Part shown: positions 49,353 to 57,649 of the stretch, piece after piece
Numbering within the stretch: the first letter of the stretch is position 1
Layout of the letters: each line of letters starts with the position of its first letter
Assembly: GCA_021838785.1 (NCBI GenBank)
Contig: JAKCCV010000004.1
Span: 1-64,000 of the forward strand
Direction: 5' to 3'
Length of the DNA: 64,000 bases
Source: Acidobacteriota bacterium
GTDB taxonomy: Bacteria > Acidobacteriota > Terriglobia > UBA7540
The notes under the pieces: model-generated
What the model saw: the letters and a program-made list of their open reading frames with translations, nothing else
Told to the model about the DNA's origin: nothing
The model's database searches: none
Position numbers and translations under genes: made by a program

Positions 49353-51527
49353 CTAGCGAAGAGTAATCTCACTTGCAAGCGGCAGCTCACGCGAAGACAC
49401 GCCCACTTCAACTCGAAAGTCGCCAGGCGAGCAAACCCAGCGGCGCGCCGCGACGCTGTAATAAGAAAACGCTCTTCGGCGCAACGTGAGTTGGACGGGC
49501 TCGGTTTCGCCGGCCTTCAAAAAAACCTTGGCGAAAGCAGCCAACTGTCGGGGCGGCTCGCCGGTAGCTGCCGGCTCCGTCACATATGCCTGAACCACCT
49601 CGGCCCCGGCACGATGCCCGGTGTTTGTCACCTTCACGCTCACCTCGACCGGCGGCGAGGTTGGACTCAACTCGCTCGCAGCGGACAAGCTTCGTGGGTT
49701 GACCTGAAGGTGGCTCAGCCGAAAAGTCGTGTAGGACAAACCATAGCCAAAGGGAAACAAAGGCTGCACGTGCCGAGCGTCATACCAACGATAACCGACC
49801 TCGAGCTTTTCGCTGTAAATCGAAACGCCCTGGACGCCGGGCCATTGCTGCGCCGTTGCCGTGGGAACCTCCGACTCCGTGCGAGGAAACGTCAGCGGCA
49901 GTTTGCCGGAGGGATTCACGTCCCCGAAAAGGATGGCGGCAATGGCGTTGCCATCTTCCTGCCCGGGATACCACGCTTCCACGACGGCGCGCACTCGATC
50001 AATCCAAGGCATCAGCACCGCTCCGCCCGTGTTCAGCACAACGATCGTGTTGGGGTTGGCGGCGGCTACGGTGGAGATCAACTCATCTTGCCGACCGGGT
50101 AATTCGAGGTTAGGCCGATCGCGGCCTTCGCTTTCGGGCGCGCCAACAAAGACGACGGCGACCGATGCCGCCCTGGCCACGTTCGCCGCCTCGGTCATCT
50201 TGCTTCCGTCGGCGTATGTCACTCGCGCTTTCTGCCCCACGCGCTGACGAATGCCTTCGAGCGGGCTCACCACGTAGGGCGGAATCACGTAAGAACTGCC
50301 GCCGCCTTCAGCCACCGGCTCGGTCCCTCCGTCGGCGCCGATGACCGCTATGGAGCCGCTTGCCGCGAGCGGAAGAAGGTGCCCTTCATTCTTCAGCAGC
50401 ACCGTTCCCTGTTCGGCGACCTCTCGAGAAAACATGGCATGTTTCCGACTGGTCGCGACGGCATTCCAGTTGCCGTGCTGAGGTTTATCAAACAATCCAT
50501 GCCGAAACATGGTCACCAAAATGCGCCGAACGTGCGCGTTCAGCAGGCCCTCACTGACGCGCCCATCTTGAATCGCTTTTTCTAGCGCCGCGCCGTAGTA
50601 GCGCCCGTCGGGCATTTCCTGGTCGAGCCCCGCCTTGGCGGACGCCACGGTCGAATGCGTAGCGCCCCAATCGCTCAACACCCAACCTCGAAAGCCCAAG
50701 GCTTTTCTCAGCAGCCCGTCGAGCAGGTGCGGATTCTGGCAGGAATAAGATCCATTGGTCTGCACATAGGCGCACATCACCGTGCCCACGTGCCCTTGTT
50801 CGACGGCGGCTCGGAACGGCGGCAAATAAATTTCCTCCAGCGTTCGCTCATCCACCACGGAATCGGCTTGGAACCGTCCCGTCTCCTGATTCATGGTCAG
50901 ATACATGTTGGCGTCGGCGATGGGGCCTTGACTCTGCACCCCTTGAATTTCCGCGCCGGCCATCTGAGCGTTCAGGTAAGGGTCTTCGCCGTAGGTTTCA
51001 AACGCCCGACCCCACTCCGGCACGCGCACCACATCCACCGTCGGTCCCAGAAAGACGTTGGTGCCTTTCTTCCATTCCTCCTCGCCGAGGACGCGCCCGT
51101 AATCCCTCATCAAGGACGTATCCCAACTTGCGGCCGCCGCCAGAGGAGCGGGTAACAGCGTGACCTTCCGCGCGCCATTTCCCACCCCGGCGCGCCCGTC
51201 GGCCAGCCGCAGCGCCGGAATCCCCAGCCGCCGATTGGCGGGCACATAGCCGGCATAGCCCGTGAAAGGGTGCTCTTTGCGGCGCACGCCATGAACCAAG
51301 GCCAGTTTGTCGCTGGTCGTCATGGCGCGCAGCAGCAAATCCGCTCGCCGAGGGGCTGAAAGCGACTTGTTCATCCACGGCTCCTTGTGGAGTGAGGCGG
51401 GGGTTGCCAGCGTCGCGGCCACAACCGCCAGCATCACCGTGCCGCCCAGCCTTTGGACCGAGCTGCGAACACGCCCTCCGCCGCATCTCTCTCTCAGGTT
51501 CGTTGCTCGTCTCACGCGCGCACTCAT
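49353..51527 (-). CDS. Exported glycoside hydrolase family 3 beta-glucosidase-type enzyme
   Basis: GH3 enzymes remove terminal beta-linked sugars such as glucose or xylose. An N-terminal export signal (residues around 30-45, VMLAVVAATLATPAS) precedes the GH3 N domain with NVFLGPTVDVVRVPEWGRAF, and LGFRGWVLSDWGATHST, in which the Asp of VLSDWG (about residue 285) is the nucleophile. The GH3 C domain has NTGGAVLMPWIDRVRAVVEAW (as NTGGAVLMPWI) and the acid/base region, and a fibronectin III-like tail has VKVTNTGHRAGAEVVQAYV. I chose ATG 51527 (724 aa). The aglycone specificity is unknown. It stands alone, divergent from aroC. Confidence 0.88.
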   Translation of the reverse strand: MSARVRRATNLRERCGGGRVRSSVQRLGGTVMLAVVAATLATPASLHKEPWMNKSLSAPRRADLLLRAMTTSDKLALVHGVRRKEHPFTGYAGYVPANRRLGIPALRLADGRAGVGNGARKVTLLPAPLAAAASWDTSLMRDYGRVLGEEEWKKGTNVFLGPTVDVVRVPEWGRAFETYGEDPYLNAQMAGAEIQGVQSQGPIADANMYLTMNQETGRFQADSVVDERTLEEIYLPPFRAAVEQGHVGTVMCAYVQTNGSYSCQNPHLLDGLLRKALGFRGWVLSDWGATHSTVASAKAGLDQEMPDGRYYGAALEKAIQDGRVSEGLLNAHVRRILVTMFRHGLFDKPQHGNWNAVATSRKHAMFSREVAEQGTVLLKNEGHLLPLAASGSIAVIGADGGTEPVAEGGGSSYVIPPYVVSPLEGIRQRVGQKARVTYADGSKMTEAANVARAASVAVVFVGAPESEGRDRPNLELPGRQDELISTVAAANPNTIVVLNTGGAVLMPWIDRVRAVVEAWYPGQEDGNAIAAILFGDVNPSGKLPLTFPRTESEVPTATAQQWPGVQGVSIYSEKLEVGYRWYDARHVQPLFPFGYGLSYTTFRLSHLQVNPRSLSAASELSPTSPPVEVSVKVTNTGHRAGAEVVQAYVTEPAATGEPPRQLAAFAKVFLKAGETEPVQLTLRRRAFSYYSVAARRWVCSPGDFRVEVGVSSRELPLASEITLR

Positions 51528-51693
51528 CTCACCCAGCCTCCGCGTCCGACCGTTGAGACTAGCACGAAAAAGACCCGCCGCAAAACCACCCTCCACCGTT
51601 CGGCTGGCGAAAGAAGTCTTTTGACGCGCCCCAGCCGCGTCCGCTAAAATCGAAAGATTTGGATGGCGTTCCGCTAGCCTGGCCGAGGAAACC

Positions 51694-52869
51694 ATGCTTC
51701 GATTTCAGACCGCGGGTGAATCGCACGGTGAAGGGTTGATTGCGCTTCTTTCCGGCTTGCCGGCCGGGCTCCCGGTGGATTTCGCCTATGTCAATCGTGA
51801 GCTTCAGCGGCGCATGGGAGGCTATGGCCGAGGCGGCCGCATGAAGATTGAGTCGGACACGGCGCATTTTCTTTCCGGCGTCCGCCTGGGCAAAACCATC
51901 GGTTCTCCCATTGCCATCCTGATTGAAAATCGCGACTGGAAAAACTGGCAAGATGCCTTGTCGGTGGAAGAGCGGCCCGAAGCATTGGCCAAGTTCAAGC
52001 CGCTCTCTTCACCCCGCCCCGGCCACGCTGATCTGGCGGGGGCGCTCAAGTACAACTTTCCCGAAGCGCGTTATGTGTTGGAGCGTGCCAGTGCCCGTGA
52101 GACAGCGGCACGGGTGGCCCTTGGGGCTATGGCAAAACTTTTTCTGAAAGCCTTTGAGATTGCAGTCGCCAGCCATACCGTCGCCATCGGCTCGGCGCGA
52201 ATCTCCGAGGAGCCGGTCCGCTTTGAGGAAGTCCTGGCGCTGCGCGACCGCGAAGAGATTCTCCTGAACTGCGTGGACCCGGAAGCCGAGGCGCGCATGA
52301 AAGCGGAGGTGGACGCGGCCACCGAGGCCCGCGACACCGTGGGCGGCATTTTTGAAGTGATAGCGCGCGGCGTGCCTCCGGGTCTGGGTTCCTGCGCGCA
52401 GTGGGACGAACGGCTGGACGCTGCCCTGGCGCAAGCCCTCATGTCCATCCAAGCGGTCAAGGCGGTGGAAGTTGGCCGCGGCGTAGAAAATGCAACGCGG
52501 CGCGGCTCTGAAGTCCATGATGAAATCGGCTACGATGCCCTCCGGCGGCGCTTCACTCGGAAGAGCAATCGCGCGGGTGGGCTGGAGGGGGGCATCAGCA
52601 ACGGCGAGGACGTGGTAGTTCGCGGCTACCTCAAGCCCATCTCGACGCTGCGCCGGCCGCTCGAATCGGTGGATTTTGCTACGCGCGCCACCGTTCGCGC
52701 CGCGTATGAGCGCTCGGACGTTTGTGTGGTTCCGGCTGCCGGCGTCATTGGGGAGGCGATGGTCGCTCTCGTGCTTGCCCGCGCCTTCCTCGAAAAGTTT
52801 GGCGGGGATTCCATGGACGAGACCCGGCGCAACTTTGACCATTACCTCGAACAACTTCGACGTTACTGA
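51694..52869 (+). CDS. aroC: Chorismate synthase
   Basis: AroC makes chorismate from EPSP, the last step of the shikimate pathway, using reduced FMN. Landmarks are LRFQTAGESHGEGLIALLSG, RRMGGYGRGGRMKIE, LSSPRPGHADLAGALKY, ERASARETAARVALGAMAK, SIQAVKAVEVGRG and SNRAGGLEGGISNGEDVVVR, quoted here in parts. All signature blocks are intact. Length 391 aa. It starts the plus-strand run aroC-def-fmt-rsmB, with def nine bases downstream. Confidence 0.95.
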   Translation: MLRFQTAGESHGEGLIALLSGLPAGLPVDFAYVNRELQRRMGGYGRGGRMKIESDTAHFLSGVRLGKTIGSPIAILIENRDWKNWQDALSVEERPEALAKFKPLSSPRPGHADLAGALKYNFPEARYVLERASARETAARVALGAMAKLFLKAFEIAVASHTVAIGSARISEEPVRFEEVLALRDREEILLNCVDPEAEARMKAEVDAATEARDTVGGIFEVIARGVPPGLGSCAQWDERLDAALAQALMSIQAVKAVEVGRGVENATRRGSEVHDEIGYDALRRRFTRKSNRAGGLEGGISNGEDVVVRGYLKPISTLRRPLESVDFATRATVRAAYERSDVCVVPAAGVIGEAMVALVLARAFLEKFGGDSMDETRRNFDHYLEQLRRY

Positions 52870-52877
52870 GGAACCCG

Positions 52878-53387
52878 ATGATTTATCCCATCGTGAAATA
52901 CGGCCAGGAGGTGTTGGATAAGCCGGCCCAACCTGTCACGGCCTTTGATGCGCCACTGCAGAAGCTCATTGAGGACATGTGGGAGACCATGTACGCCGCC
53001 AACGGCGTTGGGCTGGCGGCGCCTCAAATTGGGCTCTCCTTGCGTTTGTGCGTGATTGACGTGAGCTCGGGGCAAGACCCCAATGCTCGCCTGGTCTTGG
53101 TGAACCCGGAAATCATCGCCCGCCAAGGAGAGCAACTGGAAGAGGAAGGTTGTTTGAGCCTTCCCGATTTTCGCGCCAAGACCACCCGCCCGGCCGTCGT
53201 CACGGCTCGCGCCTTGGACGCACAGGGGCAACCCGTTGAAATCAAGGGCGAAGGGCTGTTGGCGCGGGCGTTGTGCCATGAAATTGATCATCTCAACGGC
53301 AAGCTTTTCATTTCCCATCTCAGTCGGCTCAAGCGAGATTCGATCCAGCGAAGAGTTCGTAAAATGATGAAGGCGGGCCAGTGGTAG
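52878..53387 (+). CDS. def: Peptide deformylase
   Basis: Def removes the formyl group from nascent proteins. The three motifs are GVGLAAPQIG, EEGCLSLPD (the metal cysteine) and CHEIDHLNGKLF (HExxH). Length 169 aa. It follows aroC by nine bases and precedes fmt, the partner enzyme that adds the formyl group to Met-tRNA, by about 46 bases. Confidence 0.96.
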   Translation: MIYPIVKYGQEVLDKPAQPVTAFDAPLQKLIEDMWETMYAANGVGLAAPQIGLSLRLCVIDVSSGQDPNARLVLVNPEIIARQGEQLEEEGCLSLPDFRAKTTRPAVVTARALDAQGQPVEIKGEGLLARALCHEIDHLNGKLFISHLSRLKRDSIQRRVRKMMKAGQW

Positions 53388-53433
53388 CCGCCCGTTGCTG
53401 GGGCTCCGCTGCGGTGCGACGCCGCGCCCAACC

Positions 53434-54366
53434 ATGAAACTCATTTTCTGCGGCACTCCCGGTTTCGCTGTCCCAACGCTGGAAAAACTCGTTCAGGAGA
53501 ACTTTGAGGTTGAGCTGGTGGTGACCAACCCCGACGAGCCGGCGGGGCGAGGCGGCGCGCCCACGCCACCGCCGGTCAAGCTGGCGGCGCATCGGCATCA
53601 TTTGCTGGTTTTTCAGCCGCGCAAACTGAACGACCCTTCCACCCAAACGCTGCTGACCACTTTTCAGCCGGACGCTCTCGTGGTGGTGGCTTACGGGCAT
53701 CTTCTGCCTGGGTGGATGATGGATTGGCCTCGCCTCGGATGCATCAATCTTCACGCCTCGCTATTGCCCAAATATCGCGGTGCCGCCCCAATTCCCTGGG
53801 CCATCATCCATGGCGAGCGCGTCACGGGTGTGACCACCATGAAAATTGACCGTGGCATGGACACCGGCGACATCCTGTTATCTCGACCCGAGCCCATCCA
53901 TGACGATGATACGGCGGCCACGCTCGGAGAGCGGCTCAGCCGGCTCGGCGCGGACTTGATGGTCGAGACGTTGCGCGGCCTGGAACACGGAGCCATCCAT
54001 CCGCACCCCCAGGACCCGCAACAGGCCAGCTATGCGCACAAGCTCAAAAAAGAGGACGGGAAAATCACCTGGTCCGTTTCCGCCCAGGAAATTGCTCGCC
54101 GGGTTCGCGGCCTGAATCCCTGGCCGGGCGCCCAAACGCAATTCCGCGGAAAATACCTTCGCATCTGGAGGGCCTTGCCTTCCGCCGAAAATCTGCGCGG
54201 GGCAGAGCCGGGAACGCTGATTCCTGAAGGAAATCAATTGAAGGTTGCCTGCGGCTCGGGTTCGTTGGTCTTGCAGGAGCTTCAACTGGAAGGGCGAAAT
54301 CGGTTGACGTCGGAGGAATTCATGCGCGGCGCCCGTCTCCAGCCGGGCGAAAAGCTCGGCAGTTAG
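53434..54366 (+). CDS. fmt: Methionyl-tRNA formyltransferase
   Basis: Fmt formylates Met-tRNA(fMet) using 10-formyltetrahydrofolate. It begins MKLIFCGTPGFAVPTLEKL, with VVVAYGHLLPGW, INLHASLLPKYRGAAPIPW holding the catalytic N/H/D triad region, and TTMKIDRGMDTGDIL. The C-terminal OB-like domain is present. Length 310 aa from ATG 53434. Positioned between def and rsmB, as in E. coli. Confidence 0.96.
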   Translation: MKLIFCGTPGFAVPTLEKLVQENFEVELVVTNPDEPAGRGGAPTPPPVKLAAHRHHLLVFQPRKLNDPSTQTLLTTFQPDALVVVAYGHLLPGWMMDWPRLGCINLHASLLPKYRGAAPIPWAIIHGERVTGVTTMKIDRGMDTGDILLSRPEPIHDDDTAATLGERLSRLGADLMVETLRGLEHGAIHPHPQDPQQASYAHKLKKEDGKITWSVSAQEIARRVRGLNPWPGAQTQFRGKYLRIWRALPSAENLRGAEPGTLIPEGNQLKVACGSGSLVLQELQLEGRNRLTSEEFMRGARLQPGEKLGS

Positions 54367-54378
54367 GCGAGGTCGCCG

Positions 54379-55713
54379 ATGTCCGTCTCTCCGGCCCGCA
54401 AGCTGGCCTTTGAAACCCTCCTCAAAGTTGAGCAGGACCTCGGATTCGCCCCGGACCTGCTTCGCGCCTCAGCCCAAAGCACTTTGAAAGATGCCGACCG
54501 ACGCCTGGCCACTGAAATCGTCATGGGAACGCTTCGTTGGCGGGGCGAACTGGATTTCCAAATCGAGCAACGCCTTGCCCGGCGGGGGTCCGAGCTAGAC
54601 CCCGAAATCCGAACGGCCCTCCGCATGACGTTTTATCAGTTTGAGTTTCTCGACAAAATTCCCGCTTGGGCTGCCGTCCACGATGCGGTTGAACTGGTGA
54701 AAATGGCCGGCAAGCGCTCGGCGGCGGGATTGGTCAACGCGGTTCTTCGGAAGTCGCCACCGCCCAAGTTGAAGTTGACGGCCGCCGACGCTCTGCCGGC
54801 CGCCTTGCGTTCGTATCCTGCCTGGCTGCTGGCTCGCTGGGAACGTCATTACGGCCGCGCGGCGGCGGAGGCGCTGGCCTGGGCGGCTGCGCAGTCGCCT
54901 CCCACTGTGCTTCGCGTCCTCGGCGGCGAGCTGGAGGTTTCCGCGCTCGAAAAAAAGCTGGCCTCGCAAGGTGTCCGAACCCGAAGATCGCAGTTGGCTC
55001 CCGGCGCGCGTCGGGTGGAATCCGGCGACCACGCCGGCTTGCAGAACTCACCTCAGTTTGGGATGGTCATTCAGGATGAAGCCTCGCAGTTGGTGCCCCT
55101 GCTCCTGGCGGCGCGGCCGGGGCAGCGGGTGCTCGACCTCGCCGCGGCCCCGGGAATCAAGACCGTCCAAATCGCTGAGGCGATGGGGCAGGGTTGGCTC
55201 GTGGCCGCCGACCGCAGTGGGCGACGCTTACGCGCAATGCGCCGCCTGTGGCCGCAGTTGGCGCCGCCGAACGTGCCGCTCCATGCCGTCCGGCTGGATG
55301 CAAGCCGTCCGTTGCCCTTCGCGTATCAATTTGACCGAGTGTTGGCGGATGTTCCTTGCTCGGGCACGGGAACGTTGGCTCGTAACCCGGAGATTAAGTG
55401 GCGTCTCCAAGAAAGCGATTTTTCGCGCCTCGCGCGAACTCAGGCCGCCATATTGCGACAAGGGCTTGAAAGCTTGGCTCCCGGCGGAAGACTCGTTTAT
55501 TCCACCTGCTCGCTCGAGCCCGAGGAAAACGAAGCGGTCGTTGAAGCCGTGCTCTCCGAGGCCCAGAACTTCCGCCGGCTTGCGCGCGCCGAGTTTGCGA
55601 CAGAGTTTCCTTTTTTATCGAGCTTGTTCGATGCCGCGGGCTATTTTCGAACTCGCCCTGACTTGCACGGCACGGATGGCTTTTTTGCTGCGGTCATCCT
55701 GCGTGAGTGCTAA
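54379..55713 (+). CDS. rsmB: 16S rRNA (cytosine-967-C5)-methyltransferase
   Basis: RsmB methylates C967 of 16S rRNA. It has an N-terminal NusB-like RNA-binding domain (residues 1-135) and a SAM methyltransferase domain with IQDEASQLVPLLL, VLDLAAAPGIKTVQIAE, VLADVPCSGTGTLARNPEIKW (quoted in part) and LVYSTCSLEPEENE, providing both catalytic cysteines. Length 444 aa. It follows fmt by 12 bases. Confidence 0.93.
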   Translation: MSVSPARKLAFETLLKVEQDLGFAPDLLRASAQSTLKDADRRLATEIVMGTLRWRGELDFQIEQRLARRGSELDPEIRTALRMTFYQFEFLDKIPAWAAVHDAVELVKMAGKRSAAGLVNAVLRKSPPPKLKLTAADALPAALRSYPAWLLARWERHYGRAAAEALAWAAAQSPPTVLRVLGGELEVSALEKKLASQGVRTRRSQLAPGARRVESGDHAGLQNSPQFGMVIQDEASQLVPLLLAARPGQRVLDLAAAPGIKTVQIAEAMGQGWLVAADRSGRRLRAMRRLWPQLAPPNVPLHAVRLDASRPLPFAYQFDRVLADVPCSGTGTLARNPEIKWRLQESDFSRLARTQAAILRQGLESLAPGGRLVYSTCSLEPEENEAVVEAVLSEAQNFRRLARAEFATEFPFLSSLFDAAGYFRTRPDLHGTDGFFAAVILREC

Positions 55714-55816
55714 ATGTCCAAAGGCTGCCGGACGGTCTTGCAAAAACCGTCTTTCGCCCCGTCAACCCCTGGACTTCACCCTGTGGTAAGATTTGACACG
55801 GAGGAAACAAAAGCCC

Positions 55817-56362
55817 ATGGATTTGAGAGGCAAAAGAATTGCGGTGCTGGTCGCCGACCAGTACCAGGAACTCGAAGTGTGGTATCCGTTGCTACGCTTT
55901 CGCGAGGATGGAGCGGAGACCTTCGCCGTTGGCGCGGAAGCCGGCCAAACCTATGCCAGCAAAAAGGGTTATCCGGTCGTCGCGGATAAATCCATCGGAG
56001 AGATTCGCGCCGAGGACTTTGACGCGGTGGTCATTCCGGGCGGCTGGGCGCCGGACTTCCTGCGTCAAGATGAGCGCATGGTCAACTTTGTGCGGGAAAT
56101 GGATCGGGCCGGCAAAGTGGTGGCCGCGATTTGCCATGCCGGTTGGCTACTCTGCTCCGCCAATATTCTTCAAGGGCGCCGAGCCACCTGCTTCAAAGCC
56201 ATTCGAGACGACCTTAAACATGCCGGCGCCCATTACGTGGATGAAGAAGTGGTCGTGGACGGTCATCTGATTACTTCCCGCAAGCCGACGGATTTGCCCG
56301 CTTTTTGCCGCGAGATTGCGCGAGCCCTGGCGGCGCAATCCGCCGGCCGTCAGGCGGCCTGA
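55817..56362 (+). CDS. DJ-1/PfpI-family protein (type 1 glutamine amidotransferase-like)
   Basis: The sequence has the PfpI fold: MDLRGKRIAVLVADQYQELE, DAVVIPGGWAPDFLRQDERM (quoted in part), and the nucleophile cysteine in VVAAICHAGWLL. Family members act as glyoxalases/deglycases or stress proteins; activity is not predictable here. Length 181 aa from ATG 55817 with GGAGG upstream. It is downstream of rsmB by about 100 bases and may have its own promoter. Confidence 0.9.
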   Translation: MDLRGKRIAVLVADQYQELEVWYPLLRFREDGAETFAVGAEAGQTYASKKGYPVVADKSIGEIRAEDFDAVVIPGGWAPDFLRQDERMVNFVREMDRAGKVVAAICHAGWLLCSANILQGRRATCFKAIRDDLKHAGAHYVDEEVVVDGHLITSRKPTDLPAFCREIARALAAQSAGRQAA

Positions 56363-56437
56363 ACGGCAAGCGGCCATCGAGACTTTCCGGGAACTCCCTA
56401 GATTCTTTTTGTAGCATCTTCATCGCCAGGAGTCGCC

Positions 56438-57211
56438 ATGCGCCATCCAAAACTTGTTGCGTTCTTCGCCACGGCCGTCCTCTTCACGAGCGCGTGCTTT
56501 TTTGCCTCGCCGGCTGTCGCCAAAACCCCGCGCCAGCATCGGCTCCTTTACTTCACTTTGTCGGCGGGCTACAAACACGCGAGTGTCGCGCCGTCGCGGG
56601 CCATCGTCAAGGAGATTGGCGAGCGGTCAGGAGCGTTTGAAACCACGGTCACCAAAGACGTCTCCGTCTTTACCAAGCAGAATCTGAAAAAGTACGACGC
56701 CGTAATGTTTTTCACCACCGGTGAGTTGCCGATGACGGCCGCGGAGAAACGGGCCTTCATTGATTTTGTGAAGTCGGGCCACGGTTTCATCGGCGTCCAC
56801 AGCGCCACGGACACCTTTTATTTGTGGAAGGACTACCTTCAACTGATTGGCGGCTATTTCAACGGTCATCCTTGGCATCAAAAGGTCACCGTTGACGTGA
56901 CCGACCCCTCGAATCCCATCGTTAGTTTTTTAGGCAAGTCGTTTCAGATTGACGACGAAATCTACCAAATTGCCGATTTCCAATATCAAACCTCTCACGT
57001 CCTGTTACGGCTAGACCCTCACTCGGTGGATCTCGGCAAGCCGGGCGTCCATTTTCGGTTCTATGGCTGGCCCTTGGCGTGGACGCGGCATTATGGTCGA
57101 GGCCGAGTTTTCTACACGGCGCTCGGCCACCGCATTGCCGTTTGGCACGACCCTCGTTACCAACAGCTTCTTCTCAACGGAATTCGATGGGCCATGGGAA
57201 TGAAGCCGTGA
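56438..57211 (+). CDS. Exported ThuA-domain protein
   Basis: A signal peptide (residues 1-28, including AFFATAVLFTSACFFASPAVA, here as AVLFTSACFFASPAVA) is followed by a ThuA/trehalose-utilisation domain: LLYFTLSAGYKHASV, KYDAVMFFTTGEL, GHGFIGVHSATDTFYLW, and WPLAWTRHYGRGRVFYTALGH, which includes the family's conserved residues. ThuA-like proteins are glutamine-amidotransferase-fold proteins with unclear sugar-related roles. Length 257 aa. CAGGAG precedes the ATG. Confidence 0.85.
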   Translation: MRHPKLVAFFATAVLFTSACFFASPAVAKTPRQHRLLYFTLSAGYKHASVAPSRAIVKEIGERSGAFETTVTKDVSVFTKQNLKKYDAVMFFTTGELPMTAAEKRAFIDFVKSGHGFIGVHSATDTFYLWKDYLQLIGGYFNGHPWHQKVTVDVTDPSNPIVSFLGKSFQIDDEIYQIADFQYQTSHVLLRLDPHSVDLGKPGVHFRFYGWPLAWTRHYGRGRVFYTALGHRIAVWHDPRYQQLLLNGIRWAMGMKP

Positions 57212-57237
57212 GCTTCCGTCAGCGCCGGTCTTTTTCC

Positions 57238-57266
57238 TTGACAACCTTCCGCCCTCCCTGTAGGTA
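57238..57266 (+). promoter_or_regulatory. Possible promoter of the M-box transcript
   Basis: A perfect TTGACA at 57238-57243 is followed after 17 bases by TAGGTA (57261-57266), a poor -10. It lies about 70 bases upstream of the M-box core, which is a reasonable distance. Confidence 0.4.
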
Positions 57267-57329
57267 AGGAAAGCAGCACGGGTGCCAGGGATGGGAGGCA
57301 AGCGCATCGAGTGTTAACCAAGCCCAGCG

Positions 57330-57520
57330 ACCTCGTTAGGCAACGTTGCCGCGCAAACCTAGGCCACGGCCCAGAAACTCGCCGACGGGCCAATGGGCGA
57401 AGCCAAGACGGTCAGATGTTGGCGTTGTCAAAAGTGGCTGTTGAAAAGGGAAACGACCTTGTGGGGAACCAAAGCTCACACCAGGACGCCCGAAACTCGA
57501 GCGGCGATTCCGCTCAGGAG
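57330..57520 (+). ncRNA. M-box (ykoK-type) magnesium riboswitch
   Basis: The conserved aptamer wording appears: CGTTAGG at 57334, CCTAGGCCACGGCCC near 57358-57372, AGAAAC, GCCGACGGGCCAATGGG near 57381-57396 and the following purine-rich segment. This matches the M-box aptamer core of mgtE/ykoK leaders (GUUAGG, GGCCACnGCCC, GACGCCAAUGGG). The downstream gene encodes MgtE domains, as expected. At high Mg2+ the RNA should turn expression off. A six-pair hairpin GAGCGG/CCGCTC (57499-57515) lies at its 3' side and abuts a Shine-Dalgarno, so control could be at translation of the uORF. The aptamer borders are estimates. Confidence 0.82.
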
Positions 57521-57526
57521 AAAGGA

Positions 57527-57649
57527 ATGCCTTGTGGCCGCCGCGGCGATAAGGGTTTTGGTGGTGACCTTGCCAAGCCCCAGCGCCATGCTCCCGGGCG
57601 AGCCGGCCGACGGCAAACCGCTCTGATCGCAACCATGAGGGACCCATGA
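57527..57649 (+). CDS. Candidate 40-codon upstream ORF coupled to the MgtE-domain gene
   Basis: ATG 57527 has AGGAG (57516-57520) six bases upstream, directly after the hairpin of the M-box platform. The frame is open to TGA 57647-57649, which overlaps the ATG of the next gene at 57646 as ATGA. The peptide, about MPCGRRGDKG... to ...TALIATMRDP, is basic and contains several prolines. A role as leader peptide or translational relay is inferred from layout and resembles, in position only, Mg2+-sensing leader peptides of mgtA/corA. It could also be a non-functional frame. Confidence 0.45.
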   Translation: MPCGRRGDKGFGGDLAKPQRHAPGRAGRRQTALIATMRDP

